A stretch of DNA of 50,011 nt, from NCBI GenBank assembly GCA_028279505.1, contig JANQNP010000006.1:1-50011 (forward strand). Reading direction: 5' to 3'. Position 1 is the first letter of the stretch; every line of letters starts with the position of its first letter. Made by a program: the position numbers and the translations under genes. This document shows, piece after piece, positions 34,541-43,185 of this stretch. A model generated the notes under the pieces. That model did no database searches and was not told where the DNA came from. It saw only the letters and a program-made list of their open reading frames with translations. Source of the stretch: Dehalococcoidia bacterium. GTDB taxonomy: Bacteria; Chloroflexota; Dehalococcoidia; UBA2979.

Positions 34541-36015
34541 CGACGACCTCGATCGAGCCGCTCGCCCGGCTGCGGGAGCAGTACCCGGCCGCGAAGCTGC
34601 CGCGGATCCTCGTGCATCGGGGCACCGCGGGCGACGCGCTCCGGGCGGAGCGATACCTCGACGAGCTGCGGGACGCCCTCGGAGACCGCGCTGACGCCGT
34701 GTACGAAGCCGCGTCGGACGGGGCGAACTGGGCGGCGCCATCGGCGACGGTGTTCCAGGGCACGTACACGCGCCGCTTCGACCGGCTCGACCTCAACGGG
34801 ATCGACGAGGTGGTCGCCTGCTTCAACGGCGACTGCGGCGACGAGGCGAACTACGCCGGCACCGGCGGGCGCGGGCTGACCGCGCGCCTCGGGCGGAACA
34901 ACGGCTCGCTGGGCGACGTGCTGGCACAAGGGGCGTACGTAGCGCTCGACCGGGCGCTCGACATGACGGCGGATCAGCTCCTCGACGCGATCGAGGCGGG
35001 CGGGTTCACCGGTCGCGGCGGCGCTCACTTCCCGGTGGCGTCGAAGTGGCGCTTCGCCGGCGCGCATCGCGACGAGCCTCGGATGCTGGTGGTCAATGCC
35101 GAGGAGGGCGAGCCCGGGGTGTTCAAGGACCGGCACCTGCTGGAGGGTGACCCGCATCGGCTGATCGAGGGGATCCTGCTGGCGCATCACGCGGTGGGGT
35201 TCGAGCGGGCCTACGTCTACATCAACGGGCAGGCACGGATCGCACGCGCGTCGTTCGAGCGCGCGCTGGAGCAGGCGCGCGAGGCGAGGATCCTCGACGG
35301 GAGCGCCTGGGAGCGGTCCTTTGACCTTGAGATCCACGTGCGCTCCGGGGCAGGCGGGTACGTCTGCGGCGAGGAGTCGGTGATCCTCAACAGCATCGAA
35401 GGCGAGCGGCCGGTGCCGCGATACAAGCCGCCGTTCGCGACCGACCGGGGGCTGTTCGACCGACCGACGGTGATCAATAACGCAGAGACGCTTTGCGCGG
35501 TGACGACGGTGTTCGACAACCCGCCGCCACCGACCAAGCTGGTGTCGCTGTCGGGCGACGTGCCGCGGCCGGGGCTCTACGAGGTGCCGGTGGACGGGGC
35601 GACGACCTGGGCGGGACTGCTCGCCATGGCCGGCGCCAACCCTGGCGACACGCAGGCGATCCTGCTCGGCGGCCCGTCCGGCACCTTCGTGATGCCCGAG
35701 CAGTTCGAGGACGCGCTGGAGATGCGCGGCCTCGGCGCCGGCGGGACGGTGGTCCTCGGGCGTGACGCCGACCTCGCGCGGGTCACGCGCGAACTGGCGG
35801 CGTACAACATGCGCGAGTCGTGTGGGGAGTGCACGCCGTGCCGCGAGGGCACCGTGCGGATGGTGCAGCTGCTCGAATCACCGCGCGAACATCGCGAAGA
35901 GATCGCCTCGCTGATCGAGGTGCTGACCGAAGGCTCGCTCTGCCAGCTCGGCGGGATGGCAGGGCGACCGGTGGAGTCCGCCCTCGAACAGTTCCCCGCC
36001 GCGTTCGACCAATAA
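34537..36015 (+). CDS. NuoF-like NADH-binding subunit of formate dehydrogenase
   Basis: A 492-residue flavoprotein. The FMN/NADH region has FTGRGGAHFPVASKW (the family usually has GAGFP; here GAHFP), NAEEGEPGVFKDRH and GAGGYVCGEESVILNSIEGERP. The C-terminal [4Fe-4S] cluster uses Cys429, Cys432, Cys435 and Cys469. It transfers electrons between FMN and NAD. The N-terminal part (1-130) carries a thioredoxin-like extension as in FdsB. It follows the NuoE-like gene with a 4-base overlap and precedes the catalytic subunit by 33 bases with a GGGAG site. Confidence 0.9.
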   Translation: MTTTSIEPLARLREQYPAAKLPRILVHRGTAGDALRAERYLDELRDALGDRADAVYEAASDGANWAAPSATVFQGTYTRRFDRLDLNGIDEVVACFNGDCGDEANYAGTGGRGLTARLGRNNGSLGDVLAQGAYVALDRALDMTADQLLDAIEAGGFTGRGGAHFPVASKWRFAGAHRDEPRMLVVNAEEGEPGVFKDRHLLEGDPHRLIEGILLAHHAVGFERAYVYINGQARIARASFERALEQAREARILDGSAWERSFDLEIHVRSGAGGYVCGEESVILNSIEGERPVPRYKPPFATDRGLFDRPTVINNAETLCAVTTVFDNPPPPTKLVSLSGDVPRPGLYEVPVDGATTWAGLLAMAGANPGDTQAILLGGPSGTFVMPEQFEDALEMRGLGAGGTVVLGRDADLARVTRELAAYNMRESCGECTPCREGTVRMVQLLESPREHREEIASLIEVLTEGSLCQLGGMAGRPVESALEQFPAAFDQ

Positions 36016-36048
36016 CCACACACTGGACGTGCCGACGGGAGTCCGCGC

Positions 36049-38874
36049 ATGACCACGACCGCAAGCAGCGCACCGCTGGAGGTGATCGAGGCGTTCGTCT
36101 CGGTCACGATCGACGGACAGGAGGTGCGCGTCCCGCAGAGTGGGATGCTCCTCGATGCCGTGAAGGCCGCCGGGACGCCGCTCCCCAACCTCTGCAAGCC
36201 AGACGACCGCGGGCCGCTGGGCGCGTGCCGGACCTGCCTCGTGGAGGTCGAGGGCGCGCCTCGCCTCGCGGCGGCGTGTCACACGCCGGTGGCGGACGGT
36301 GCGGTGGTGCACACCACCTCGGAACGGGCGGCGCGCGTGCGGCGCGGCGTCCTCGATCTGACGATCGGGATGTCGGCGGATGGACGTGGCGCCGGACAGG
36401 CGGCGGAGCAGGCGCGGGCGCACGGCCTCGAGGTGTCGTCGTTCACGCCGCGGCCGCGCGAACCGCGCGACGACTCGAACGTGTTCTTCACGCTGAACAT
36501 GCCGGACTGCATCCTCTGCGGCCGGTGCATCGACGCCTGCCAGGACACGCAGCACATCGGCGCGATCGGGATCAACGGGCGCGGCGAGACCGCGCACATC
36601 GGGGCCGCGTTCGACTCGCTCTGGGAGGAGTCGACGTGCACCTCGTGCGGTCAGTGCGTCTCGCAGTGCCCGACGGGCGCGTTGCTGCCGAAGACCGGTG
36701 TCCCGGCGACGGCGTCGCACCGCCTCGAGACCGAGGACGAGGTGTTCAACACGACGTGTCCGTACTGCGGCGTCGGCTGCGGGCTGCAGGTACACAAGTC
36801 CGACGGGCGGATCACGTGGGTGGACGGCGAGGCCGACAACGCCTCGTCGCAGGGGATGACCTGCGTGAAGGGGCGGTTTGGCCTCGACTACGTGCACGCG
36901 CCGGACCGGCTGACGACGCCACTGGTGCGCCGGGACGGTGAACTGCAGCCGGCGAGCTGGGACTACGCACTCGACCTGGTCGCGCAGCGGTTCACGGCCG
37001 CCATGGGTTCGTTCGCCTCGATCGCTTCGGCGAAGGCGACGAACGAGGACGGCTACATCCAACAGAAGTTCACGCGCGCGGTGATGGGGACGAACTCGAT
37101 CGACCACTGCTCGCGGCTGTGCCATGCGCCCTCGGTGGTGGCGCTGATGGAGCAGGTGGGGTCGGGGGCGACGAGCAACTCGTACGAGGACTACGACCAC
37201 GCGGGGACGCTGCTGGTCGTCGGCAGCGACACGTCGCAGAACCACCCGGTGGTGGCGTCGCGGCTGCGCCGCGCGATCGAGGATCGCGGGGCCTCGTTGA
37301 TCGTGGTGAACCCGATCAAGATCGACCTGGTCGACAGCGCCGAGGTGCACCTGCAGCCGCGGCCGGGGACGGACGTGGCGCTGTTCAACGCGATGGCGCA
37401 CGTGATCCTCGAGGAGGGTCTGGAGAACCGCGACTTCATCGAGGCGCGGACCGAGGACTTCGAGGCGTGGCGGCGGGTCGTCGACCAGGTGACGCCGGAG
37501 GTGGCCGCGGAGATCTGCGGCGTGCCCGCCGACGACATTCGGATCGCGGCGCGGCTGTATGCGCGCCCTCGGCCGGGACGCGACGGCGAGGAGCGCGGGT
37601 CCTGTCTGATCTGGGGGATGGGCGTCACCCAGCACACGATGGGATCTGACAACGCGCGGTCGCTGATCAATCTCGCGCTGCTGTGCGGGCAGGTCGGCGG
37701 ATTCGGCAACGGGATCTCGCCGCTGCGCGGGCAGAATAACGTGCAGGGCTGCTCTGACTCCGGCTGCCTGCCGAACGTGCTGCCGGGCTACGAGGCGGTC
37801 GATGACCTCGAGGTCAACGCGCGCTGGTCGGAGGCGTGGGACGCGGACCTGCCGACGGAGCCGGGCCTGCAGTCGACGGCGATGATCGGGGCGATGCTCG
37901 ATGGGTCGCTGACGACGATGTACGTCGTGGGCGAGAACCCGCTGCTGTCGGACCCGTACCTCGCGCACGCGCGCGAGGCGTTCAGCCAACTCGACTTCCT
38001 GGTGGTGCAGGACATCTTCATGCACGAGACGGCCGAGGTGGCCGACGTGGTCCTGCCCGCGGCCTCGTTCGCCGAGAAGTTCGGCACGTTCACCAACAGC
38101 GAGCGGCGCGTGCAGCTGGTGCGGCCGATCGTCGAGTCGCCCGGCGAGGCACGCGAGGACTGGGCAATCACGAACGAGATCGCGCGCCGCGTGCTCAAGC
38201 TGCTCGAGCGGCCCGAGGACGGGTTCGGCCACGAGTCGGCCGCGGAGATCTTCGCGGAGATGGCCTCGCTGACGCCAATCGTCGCCGGACTGTCGCATGA
38301 GCGGATCGACGCGGAGGGCGGGATCCAGTGGCCGGTGCCGGACGCCGAGCACCCCGGGACGCCTCGGTTGTTCGCTGACGAGTTCCCGCGCGGCAAGGGC
38401 AAGTTCGTCGCGGTGGAGCAGGGGCCGCCGGCGGCGGAGCTGCCCTCGAAACGGTTCCCGTTCACGCTGATCACCGGGCGCTCGCTCTACCACTGGCACG
38501 GCGGCGTGATCACGCGGCAGGTGCCGGGGCTGGTGGAGATGGTGCCGGTGGTGGCCGTGGACATGCACCCGGACGATGCGCAGCAGCTCGGCGTCTCCGA
38601 CGGGGACGACGTGCAGCTCGCGTCGAGGCGCGGCGAGATCATCGCGGAGGTCCACGTCGGCGACCGGATGCAGCGCGGCGAGCTGTTCGTACCGTTCGTG
38701 CAGCTCGAGGGGATGGCCGCGAACTTCCTGACGAACGACCAGCTCGACGCGGCAGCCGGGATTCCGGAGTACAAGGCGTGCGCGGTGCGCGTGGAGGCGC
38801 CGGGGACGCCGTCGCGGAAGGGTCGGGGACCTCGGATGCAACGGAAGCAGGGCACGGAGATCCGACCCGCGTAG
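36049..38874 (+). CDS. Formate dehydrogenase catalytic subunit (Mo-bisMGD, FeS-rich)
   Basis: A 941-residue protein with domains in order: a [2Fe-2S] domain (PNLCKPDDRGPLGACRTC), a NuoG-like FeS domain, two ferredoxin clusters (CILCGRCIDAC, CTSCGQCVSQCP), a CPYCGVGC [4Fe-4S] cluster, and the Mo-bisMGD core with DHCSRLCHAPSV. The active-site residue is Cys358 (TGC), not selenocysteine. It oxidises formate to CO2 and passes electrons through the FeS chain to the NuoE/NuoF-like partners and NAD, or runs in reverse. The C-terminal 60 residues carry a molydopterin-binding fold and a basic tail. No fdhD/fdsC-like chaperone is in the window. Confidence 0.93.
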   Translation: MTTTASSAPLEVIEAFVSVTIDGQEVRVPQSGMLLDAVKAAGTPLPNLCKPDDRGPLGACRTCLVEVEGAPRLAAACHTPVADGAVVHTTSERAARVRRGVLDLTIGMSADGRGAGQAAEQARAHGLEVSSFTPRPREPRDDSNVFFTLNMPDCILCGRCIDACQDTQHIGAIGINGRGETAHIGAAFDSLWEESTCTSCGQCVSQCPTGALLPKTGVPATASHRLETEDEVFNTTCPYCGVGCGLQVHKSDGRITWVDGEADNASSQGMTCVKGRFGLDYVHAPDRLTTPLVRRDGELQPASWDYALDLVAQRFTAAMGSFASIASAKATNEDGYIQQKFTRAVMGTNSIDHCSRLCHAPSVVALMEQVGSGATSNSYEDYDHAGTLLVVGSDTSQNHPVVASRLRRAIEDRGASLIVVNPIKIDLVDSAEVHLQPRPGTDVALFNAMAHVILEEGLENRDFIEARTEDFEAWRRVVDQVTPEVAAEICGVPADDIRIAARLYARPRPGRDGEERGSCLIWGMGVTQHTMGSDNARSLINLALLCGQVGGFGNGISPLRGQNNVQGCSDSGCLPNVLPGYEAVDDLEVNARWSEAWDADLPTEPGLQSTAMIGAMLDGSLTTMYVVGENPLLSDPYLAHAREAFSQLDFLVVQDIFMHETAEVADVVLPAASFAEKFGTFTNSERRVQLVRPIVESPGEAREDWAITNEIARRVLKLLERPEDGFGHESAAEIFAEMASLTPIVAGLSHERIDAEGGIQWPVPDAEHPGTPRLFADEFPRGKGKFVAVEQGPPAAELPSKRFPFTLITGRSLYHWHGGVITRQVPGLVEMVPVVAVDMHPDDAQQLGVSDGDDVQLASRRGEIIAEVHVGDRMQRGELFVPFVQLEGMAANFLTNDQLDAAAGIPEYKACAVRVEAPGTPSRKGRGPRMQRKQGTEIRPA

Positions 38875-38889
38875 CGTGGTCGGCGGGTC

Positions 38890-38908
38890 GGCCTCTGGCT
38901 GAGAGGTC
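38890..38908 (+). terminator. Hairpin after the formate dehydrogenase operon
   Basis: GGCCTCT (38890-38896), loop GGCTG, AGAGGTC (38902-38908): seven pairs including one G-U. It lies 15 bases past the stop and before the PAS gene. No T-tract. Confidence 0.4.
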
Positions 38909-38931
38909 GGCCGTCTGACAGACTCCGTCGC

Positions 38932-39363
38932 GTGAACGAGATGCGACTGCCGGATCACATCGACCAGCGCGAGGTCCTCGGGCTGATGATCGAGCACGCG
39001 CGGAACGCGATCCTGCTGATCGGCCAGGGGCGGCGCCCGCTCTACGCGAACCAGGCGTTCCTCGATATGAGCGGGTACAGCTACGACGACTGGATGGCGC
39101 TCGAGCGCACCTCGCCGCTGACGCCCGAGAGCGACCAGGTGACGACCGGCAACAGCCTGAACCAGGCGCTGCAGGGCGAGTCGACCCCGTTCCGCCCTCG
39201 GTCGGTGGTCCGTCAGGACGGCACTGAGCTGTGGGTCGAGGCTTGCGTCACCGGGATCCCGGTCGGGGGCGAACGTCTGCTGCTCGCCGAGTTCCGGCCG
39301 ACGACCGCGCCACCGCCCGCCGGTCTGACGCCGTGGGTGCCGAGTGATCCGGAGACGCTCTAA
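38932..39363 (+). CDS. Single PAS domain protein
   Basis: A 143-residue protein made of one PAS fold (about 12-120): ILLIGQGRRPLYANQAFLDMSGYSYDDWMAL and the strand ELWVEACVTGIPVGGERLLLAEF. A Pro-rich tail follows. There is no kinase or DNA-binding domain, so it is either a ligand-binding sensor that works with a partner or a stray PAS module. Possible -10 CAGACT (38921-38926) lies just before the GTG at 38932. The stop overlaps the stop of the convergent gene (39360-39363). Confidence 0.72.
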   Translation: MNEMRLPDHIDQREVLGLMIEHARNAILLIGQGRRPLYANQAFLDMSGYSYDDWMALERTSPLTPESDQVTTGNSLNQALQGESTPFRPRSVVRQDGTELWVEACVTGIPVGGERLLLAEFRPTTAPPPAGLTPWVPSDPETL

Positions 39364-39782
39364 GAGACGCGCGGCCTGCGAATCACGATCGCGGCGAAGA
39401 ACGACACCAGCGAGATGATCAGCGCGCCGAAGAACGCCGACCAGAACCCGTCCACGGTGAAGTCCAGATCGAGCTGACCCGCCACCCAGGCGGTCGCGCC
39501 GAGCAGCGCCGTGTTGATGACGAGGATGAAGAGCCCGAACGTCGCGAAGATCAGGCAGAAGGAGACGACGAGCGCGACTCGCTTCAGCAGGATGTTCACG
39601 ATCGCGAAGATCGCCGTGACCGCGATCAGCGACGGCCAGTCGCCGATCTCGATGCCGGGGACGATCACGCTCGCCAGGAACAGCCCCGCGGCGTTGACGG
39701 CGAAGCGAAGCAGCAGGACGCCGAACGACGAATCGCTCGGGTCGCGCGAGTCGAAGCGGTAGACCCGCACGCCGTTGCTCAC
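39360..39782 (-). CDS. Small multi-span membrane protein of the phage-holin-like (PF04020-type) family
   Basis: A 140-residue protein with about four hydrophobic segments: LLLRFAVNAAGLFLASVIVPGI, LIAVTAIFAIVNILLKRVALVV, LIFATFGLFILVINTALLGATAWVA and SAFFGALIISLVSFFAAIV. The pattern with a basic linker after segment two matches the phage holin family 4 / YvlD-like proteins, which are common in ordinary bacterial genomes and are not evidence for a prophage. The GTG start overlaps the preceding gene's stop by 4 bases. The stop overlaps the PAS gene stop by 4 bases. Confidence 0.78.
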   Translation of the reverse strand: MSNGVRVYRFDSRDPSDSSFGVLLLRFAVNAAGLFLASVIVPGIEIGDWPSLIAVTAIFAIVNILLKRVALVVSFCLIFATFGLFILVINTALLGATAWVAGQLDLDFTVDGFWSAFFGALIISLVSFFAAIVIRRPRVS

Positions 39783-40282
39783 GGCGCCTCCGATGCGAGC
39801 CGCTCGAGGTCGGCGAGATGCTCGGCGTAGTGTCCGTAGGTGTTGCCGACGATCGTGTGACGTGCCTCGAAGCCGAGCCAGGGCGCCCTCTCCGGGTCGT
39901 TCAGATCCTCGCTGGTGAGACTCGCGATCAGCATCTCGACCGCGTCCGCGGTGCGCGCGAACTCGCTCCGCACCTCGTCGAGCGGGGTGTCACGACTGGC
40001 CTCCCAGTCGTGAGCATTCAGCTCGTCGAGCTGCTCGAAGGTGAAGTCCGGTTCGGGACGCTCGCGGAACTTGCCGGCGGCGCCCTCCTCGAACCAGCGC
40101 ACCATCCGCCGCTGCCAGGCGGTGAGGTGCGCGAGGTAGTCCTTGGCGGTCCAGCCCTCGGCGGACTCGGCGCTCCACGCGGTGGTCTGACCGGCGAGCG
40201 CGTCGACCCGAGCGCGCGCGTCGCGGAAGGCGGCGAGGCACTCCTCGGCCGATACCGGACCCTTCGGGTCGCCGGAAACCAT
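39779..40282 (-). CDS. DinB/DfsB-like (ClbS-type) protein
   Basis: A 167-residue helical-bundle protein. The pattern WTAKDYLAHLTAWQRRMVRWFEEGA followed by TFEQLDELNAHDWEA and a late NTYGHYAEHLADLERLA is typical of DfsB/ClbS-type DinB relatives. His residues in LAHL and YGHYAEH could bind metal. Known relatives detoxify reactive compounds or transfer thiols. It follows the Gfo/Idh gene with the ribosome site GAGGAGG inside that gene's end and is coupled to the membrane protein downstream. Confidence 0.7.
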   Translation of the reverse strand: MVSGDPKGPVSAEECLAAFRDARARVDALAGQTTAWSAESAEGWTAKDYLAHLTAWQRRMVRWFEEGAAGKFRERPEPDFTFEQLDELNAHDWEASRDTPLDEVRSEFARTADAVEMLIASLTSEDLNDPERAPWLGFEARHTIVGNTYGHYAEHLADLERLASEAP

Positions 40283-40285
40283 GAG

Positions 40286-41323
40286 CTAGACCTCCTCGAG
40301 GCTGACCGCGCGCCCTTCCTCGCGTGAGCGGGCGACGGCCTCGGTGATGCGCATGTAGTGGAGCCCGTCCTCGAAGCTGGTCAGCTCCACGGGCTTGTGG
40401 TCGCGGATCGAGTCGACGAAGTCCTGCTCGACGTTCCAGCCGATCGCAGTGCCCTCGTCGGGGGTGATCTGCTCTGACTCGCCGCCGACGCGGGACAGGG
40501 TCAGGTCGTCGCCGCCCCGCCAGTGGAGCGTCGCGTCGGAGCCGTAGACGGAGATCGAGGGCGGCGGCGCGTCGTGCGCGACGGTGCTGATGCGGTAGGT
40601 GACGCGCGTGCCACCTCGGAGTTCGGCGAAGACGCCGAGGCTGTCCGGCACGTCGACCCAGACGTCGGTGCCGCTCACCTCGTCGCGGCGCCGGCGTACG
40701 AAGGTGGCGGCGTCAGCGACGACGCGCTCGGTGGCGCCGAGCCAGCGGGAGACCATCTCCGAGAAGATCCCGAACATCATCGTGTTCATGCCGGAGAACT
40801 CGGTCTGGTGCCGCCAGTGGAGCGGGCCATCCTCGGCGACGCCGGAGCCGTTGAGGACATCGACGTGGGCCTCGCGGATTGCGCCGAGCGTGTTCTCGCG
40901 GAGCAGGCGGCGCACCGTGCGCCAAACGAGCAGGTCCATCGGGGCAGGCACGAGTTGGGCAACGAGGTCGTCACGCATGCGCGAGGCGGCGAGCATCTCG
41001 CGAGCCTCGGTGGCGTTCATCGCCATCCGCGCCTCGCAGAGGACGTGCTTGCCGGCCTCGAGGGCGCGGACGGTGTACTCGCGGTGGCGGTACGGCCAGG
41101 TACCGATGCAGACGGCATCGACGTCGTTGGCCTCGAAGATGGCGGCCGGGTCGCTCTCGACGCGCGCGATGCCGAACTCGTCAGCGACGCGCTGGCCGCT
41201 CACGGCGGTGCGGTTGCAGACGGCGACGGCCTGGACGTCCTCAATGGCGAGCAGGCCGGGCAGGTGTCGAAGCGTCGTGTTGCCGCCGGCGCCGATGAAC
41301 GCCACGCGAAGCGGATCTGCCAT
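40286..41323 (-). CDS. Gfo/Idh/MocA family oxidoreductase
   Basis: A 345-residue NAD(P)-dependent oxidoreductase. The Rossmann motif is VAFIGAGGNTTLRHLPGL (about 7-24). The EAGKHVLCEARMAMN segment is where the family usually has GKHVLCEKP, so the Lys of that motif is replaced (EARM). The late WRHQTEFSGMNTMMFGIFSEMV holds His-containing active-site region variants. The substrate is often a sugar or sugar-like compound but is not clear here. The ATG at 41323 is selected by a strong AGGAG site 7 bases upstream and the start of the fold; the longer reading to 41551 has no family features. Confidence 0.85.
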   Translation of the reverse strand: MADPLRVAFIGAGGNTTLRHLPGLLAIEDVQAVAVCNRTAVSGQRVADEFGIARVESDPAAIFEANDVDAVCIGTWPYRHREYTVRALEAGKHVLCEARMAMNATEAREMLAASRMRDDLVAQLVPAPMDLLVWRTVRRLLRENTLGAIREAHVDVLNGSGVAEDGPLHWRHQTEFSGMNTMMFGIFSEMVSRWLGATERVVADAATFVRRRRDEVSGTDVWVDVPDSLGVFAELRGGTRVTYRISTVAHDAPPPSISVYGSDATLHWRGGDDLTLSRVGGESEQITPDEGTAIGWNVEQDFVDSIRDHKPVELTSFEDGLHYMRITEAVARSREEGRAVSLEEV

Positions 41324-41469
41324 CTCGGTCCTCCTGAGGGTCGTTGTGTCGTTGAAACGCTCGCCCGGCGCGCGCCGGCGATCGGCTGCGACGCGCGGGC
41401 TCACCCGCTGGACGATACAGGATTCTCCAGTGAGAACCGCCCGTGAAATCGGCGCCTCGCGACGGTCGT

Positions 41470-41497
41470 TTGACGGCGGGTCGCAGCGCTCTACACT
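41470..41497 (+). promoter_or_regulatory. Strong sigma-70-like promoter TTGACG-16-TACACT
   Basis: TTGACG (41470-41475), a 16-base spacer and TACACT (41492-41497), about 47 bases before the GTG of the Pro/Ala-rich gene. This is the best -35/-10 pair in the window. Confidence 0.6.
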
Positions 41498-41543
41498 CCG
41501 GCGAGGGCGCCAGCACGACGCCCGTCGCGGCGGGGACGGTTCC

Positions 41544-43151
41544 GTGACCAACGACAGGCCAGCCGGCGGCGAACCGCCGCGGAGCGAGGGCCTCGCTCAG
41601 CTCGCTCACTCCGCCGAGGGCGGGGTGAACGCCGTGCTGCGTTCGGTCGGGTCGCTGCTGGTCACCCTGGGTGGCGTGCAACGCCAGCCAGACGCTCAGG
41701 CACCCGCCGCGGCTCCGGCGGCACCGGCGTTCGTGACGCCACCGATCGCCACACCGGCCCCCCAGCCATCGGCCCCGGCACCCGCTGCGCCGGCGTCCTC
41801 TGCCCCGGCACCGACACCGGCTGCGCCCACCCCCCGGTTCGCCGGAACTCTCGAGGGCGCAGACGACATCGACCTCGTGCTCTCGGACGCGCGCGAGCGG
41901 GCGCGACAGGTAATCGACGAGTCGGTTGAGCAGGCGCGCGAGATGCTCGCAGAGCGTAACGACCCCGGCTCCGCGGTGATCCAGCAGCTCAGCGCGAGCG
42001 TCGACCGCCTCGGGAGCGACGTGTCCAGTCTGCGGACCTCCGTCGACGACCGCGTCGGCGCGATCGACGGCCGCCTCGGGAGCATCGAACGCGGGCTCGC
42101 GAGCGTCGCGGAACGCCTCGGTGAGTTCGACACCCGGTTCGAGGGGATCCGGCGCGCGGGCGACGGCACGACGGAGCGGCTGACTGCGATCGAGCGGCGG
42201 ATGGCCCGGCTCGACTCGTCGGTCGAAACGATCGACGGGCGGCTCGAGCAGATCGAGGCGCAGCTCGCCGAGCTGTCGGCCCGCCCGCCGCAGGCGGCGG
42301 CACCGGCCGCTCCGCCTACCGCACCTCGCCAGGCGGAGTCACCCTCGGAAGCCGCGCCCGCGCGGCCGGTCGTGTCGCAGCCGGCGGTCGCGAAGCCATC
42401 GGCCGTCGAGCCGCCGAAGGCGAAGCCGGCGGCGGCACCTCAGGCCGCATCGCCTCCGAGCGTCACGCCACCTCGCGAGGCCGCGCCGCCGGCGGAGGCG
42501 CCGACGCCGAAGCCCGACGCTCCCGAGTCGAAGCCACCGCAGGCCTCAACGGCGCCTCCGTCTGCCCCCGCGCCAGCCAAGACTCCCGCGCCCGCGGACG
42601 AGCCGAGCGGTCGCGAGCCCTCGACGGTCACGCCCGCGAAGCCGCAGAACGGGACGGCGGCGGTGCCGCCGCCCGTCGCGCCCGCGGAGCCGGCTGTCAG
42701 CGAGGTCGTCGCCAAGCCAGCACCCGAGGCGGTGCCGGAGCCCGCCCCTGCGGCACCAGTGCCAGCGCCGGCACCCGCAGCCACGCCGCCCGTCGAGGCG
42801 ACGCCACCCGCCGCGCGGCAGACCGCCGGCACCTCGGGAGCCGCGACGCTCGTCGCCGATCCGGGGGTGGTGCGGTTCGAGCCGGCCGGGGGGTCGCTGG
42901 TCGTGCGGGTGTTCCCAATCTCGGGGTTCCAGGGGCTGATGCGAGTGCAGGATGCGCTCGCGCGAGTGGAGGCGGTGCGGGCCGCGACCGTCGAGGCCTA
43001 CGCCCAGGGCGAGGCACGGCTGCGCGTGCAGCTCGGCTCCACCGCACTTTCGAACGACCTCGCGGGCGGGTTGCACGAACGCCTGAGCCAGGTGGCACGG
43101 GTGCGCGCGGCCTCGGTCGCCGACCGGAGCGTTCTGATCGTCCTCGAATAG
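41544..43151 (+). CDS. Pro/Ala-rich coiled-coil protein with a C-terminal alpha/beta domain
   Basis: About 535 residues from GTG 41544. The order is: a short acidic helix, a Pro/Ala-rich linker (about 50-100), a coiled coil (about 110-255; SVDRLGSDVSSLRTSVDDRVGAIDGRLGSIER and ERLTAIERRMARLDSSVETIDGRLEQIE), a second 170-residue Pro/Ala/Lys linker, and a folded C-terminal domain (about 440-535) with two alpha-beta units (VVRVFPISGFQGLMRVQDALARVEAVRAATV and EARLRVQLGS). The last resembles a ferredoxin-like or HMA-type fold. No enzymatic motif is seen. It looks like a scaffold, upstream of a sensor kinase and 35 bases apart from it. No family name is claimed. Confidence 0.65.
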   Translation: MTNDRPAGGEPPRSEGLAQLAHSAEGGVNAVLRSVGSLLVTLGGVQRQPDAQAPAAAPAAPAFVTPPIATPAPQPSAPAPAAPASSAPAPTPAAPTPRFAGTLEGADDIDLVLSDARERARQVIDESVEQAREMLAERNDPGSAVIQQLSASVDRLGSDVSSLRTSVDDRVGAIDGRLGSIERGLASVAERLGEFDTRFEGIRRAGDGTTERLTAIERRMARLDSSVETIDGRLEQIEAQLAELSARPPQAAAPAAPPTAPRQAESPSEAAPARPVVSQPAVAKPSAVEPPKAKPAAAPQAASPPSVTPPREAAPPAEAPTPKPDAPESKPPQASTAPPSAPAPAKTPAPADEPSGREPSTVTPAKPQNGTAAVPPPVAPAEPAVSEVVAKPAPEAVPEPAPAAPVPAPAPAATPPVEATPPAARQTAGTSGAATLVADPGVVRFEPAGGSLVVRVFPISGFQGLMRVQDALARVEAVRAATVEAYAQGEARLRVQLGSTALSNDLAGGLHERLSQVARVRAASVADRSVLIVLE

Positions 43152-43185
43152 CGCCAGACCGCCCCTCCGGGGAGGACCGTTCGCC

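Noticed and set aside
37120..37122. Selenocysteine in formate dehydrogenase
   Set aside because: The active-site codon is TGC (Cys), not TGA; no SECIS-like need.
35878..38997. Very long antisense reading frame on the minus strand (about 1000 residues)
   Set aside because: It is opposite the formate dehydrogenase catalytic gene. High GC leaves few stops on the shadow strand; the translated text is rich in Arg/His/Pro with no motifs.
39360..39782. Prophage suggested by a holin-like protein
   Set aside because: This small membrane family is common in bacterial chromosomes, and no other phage genes are near.
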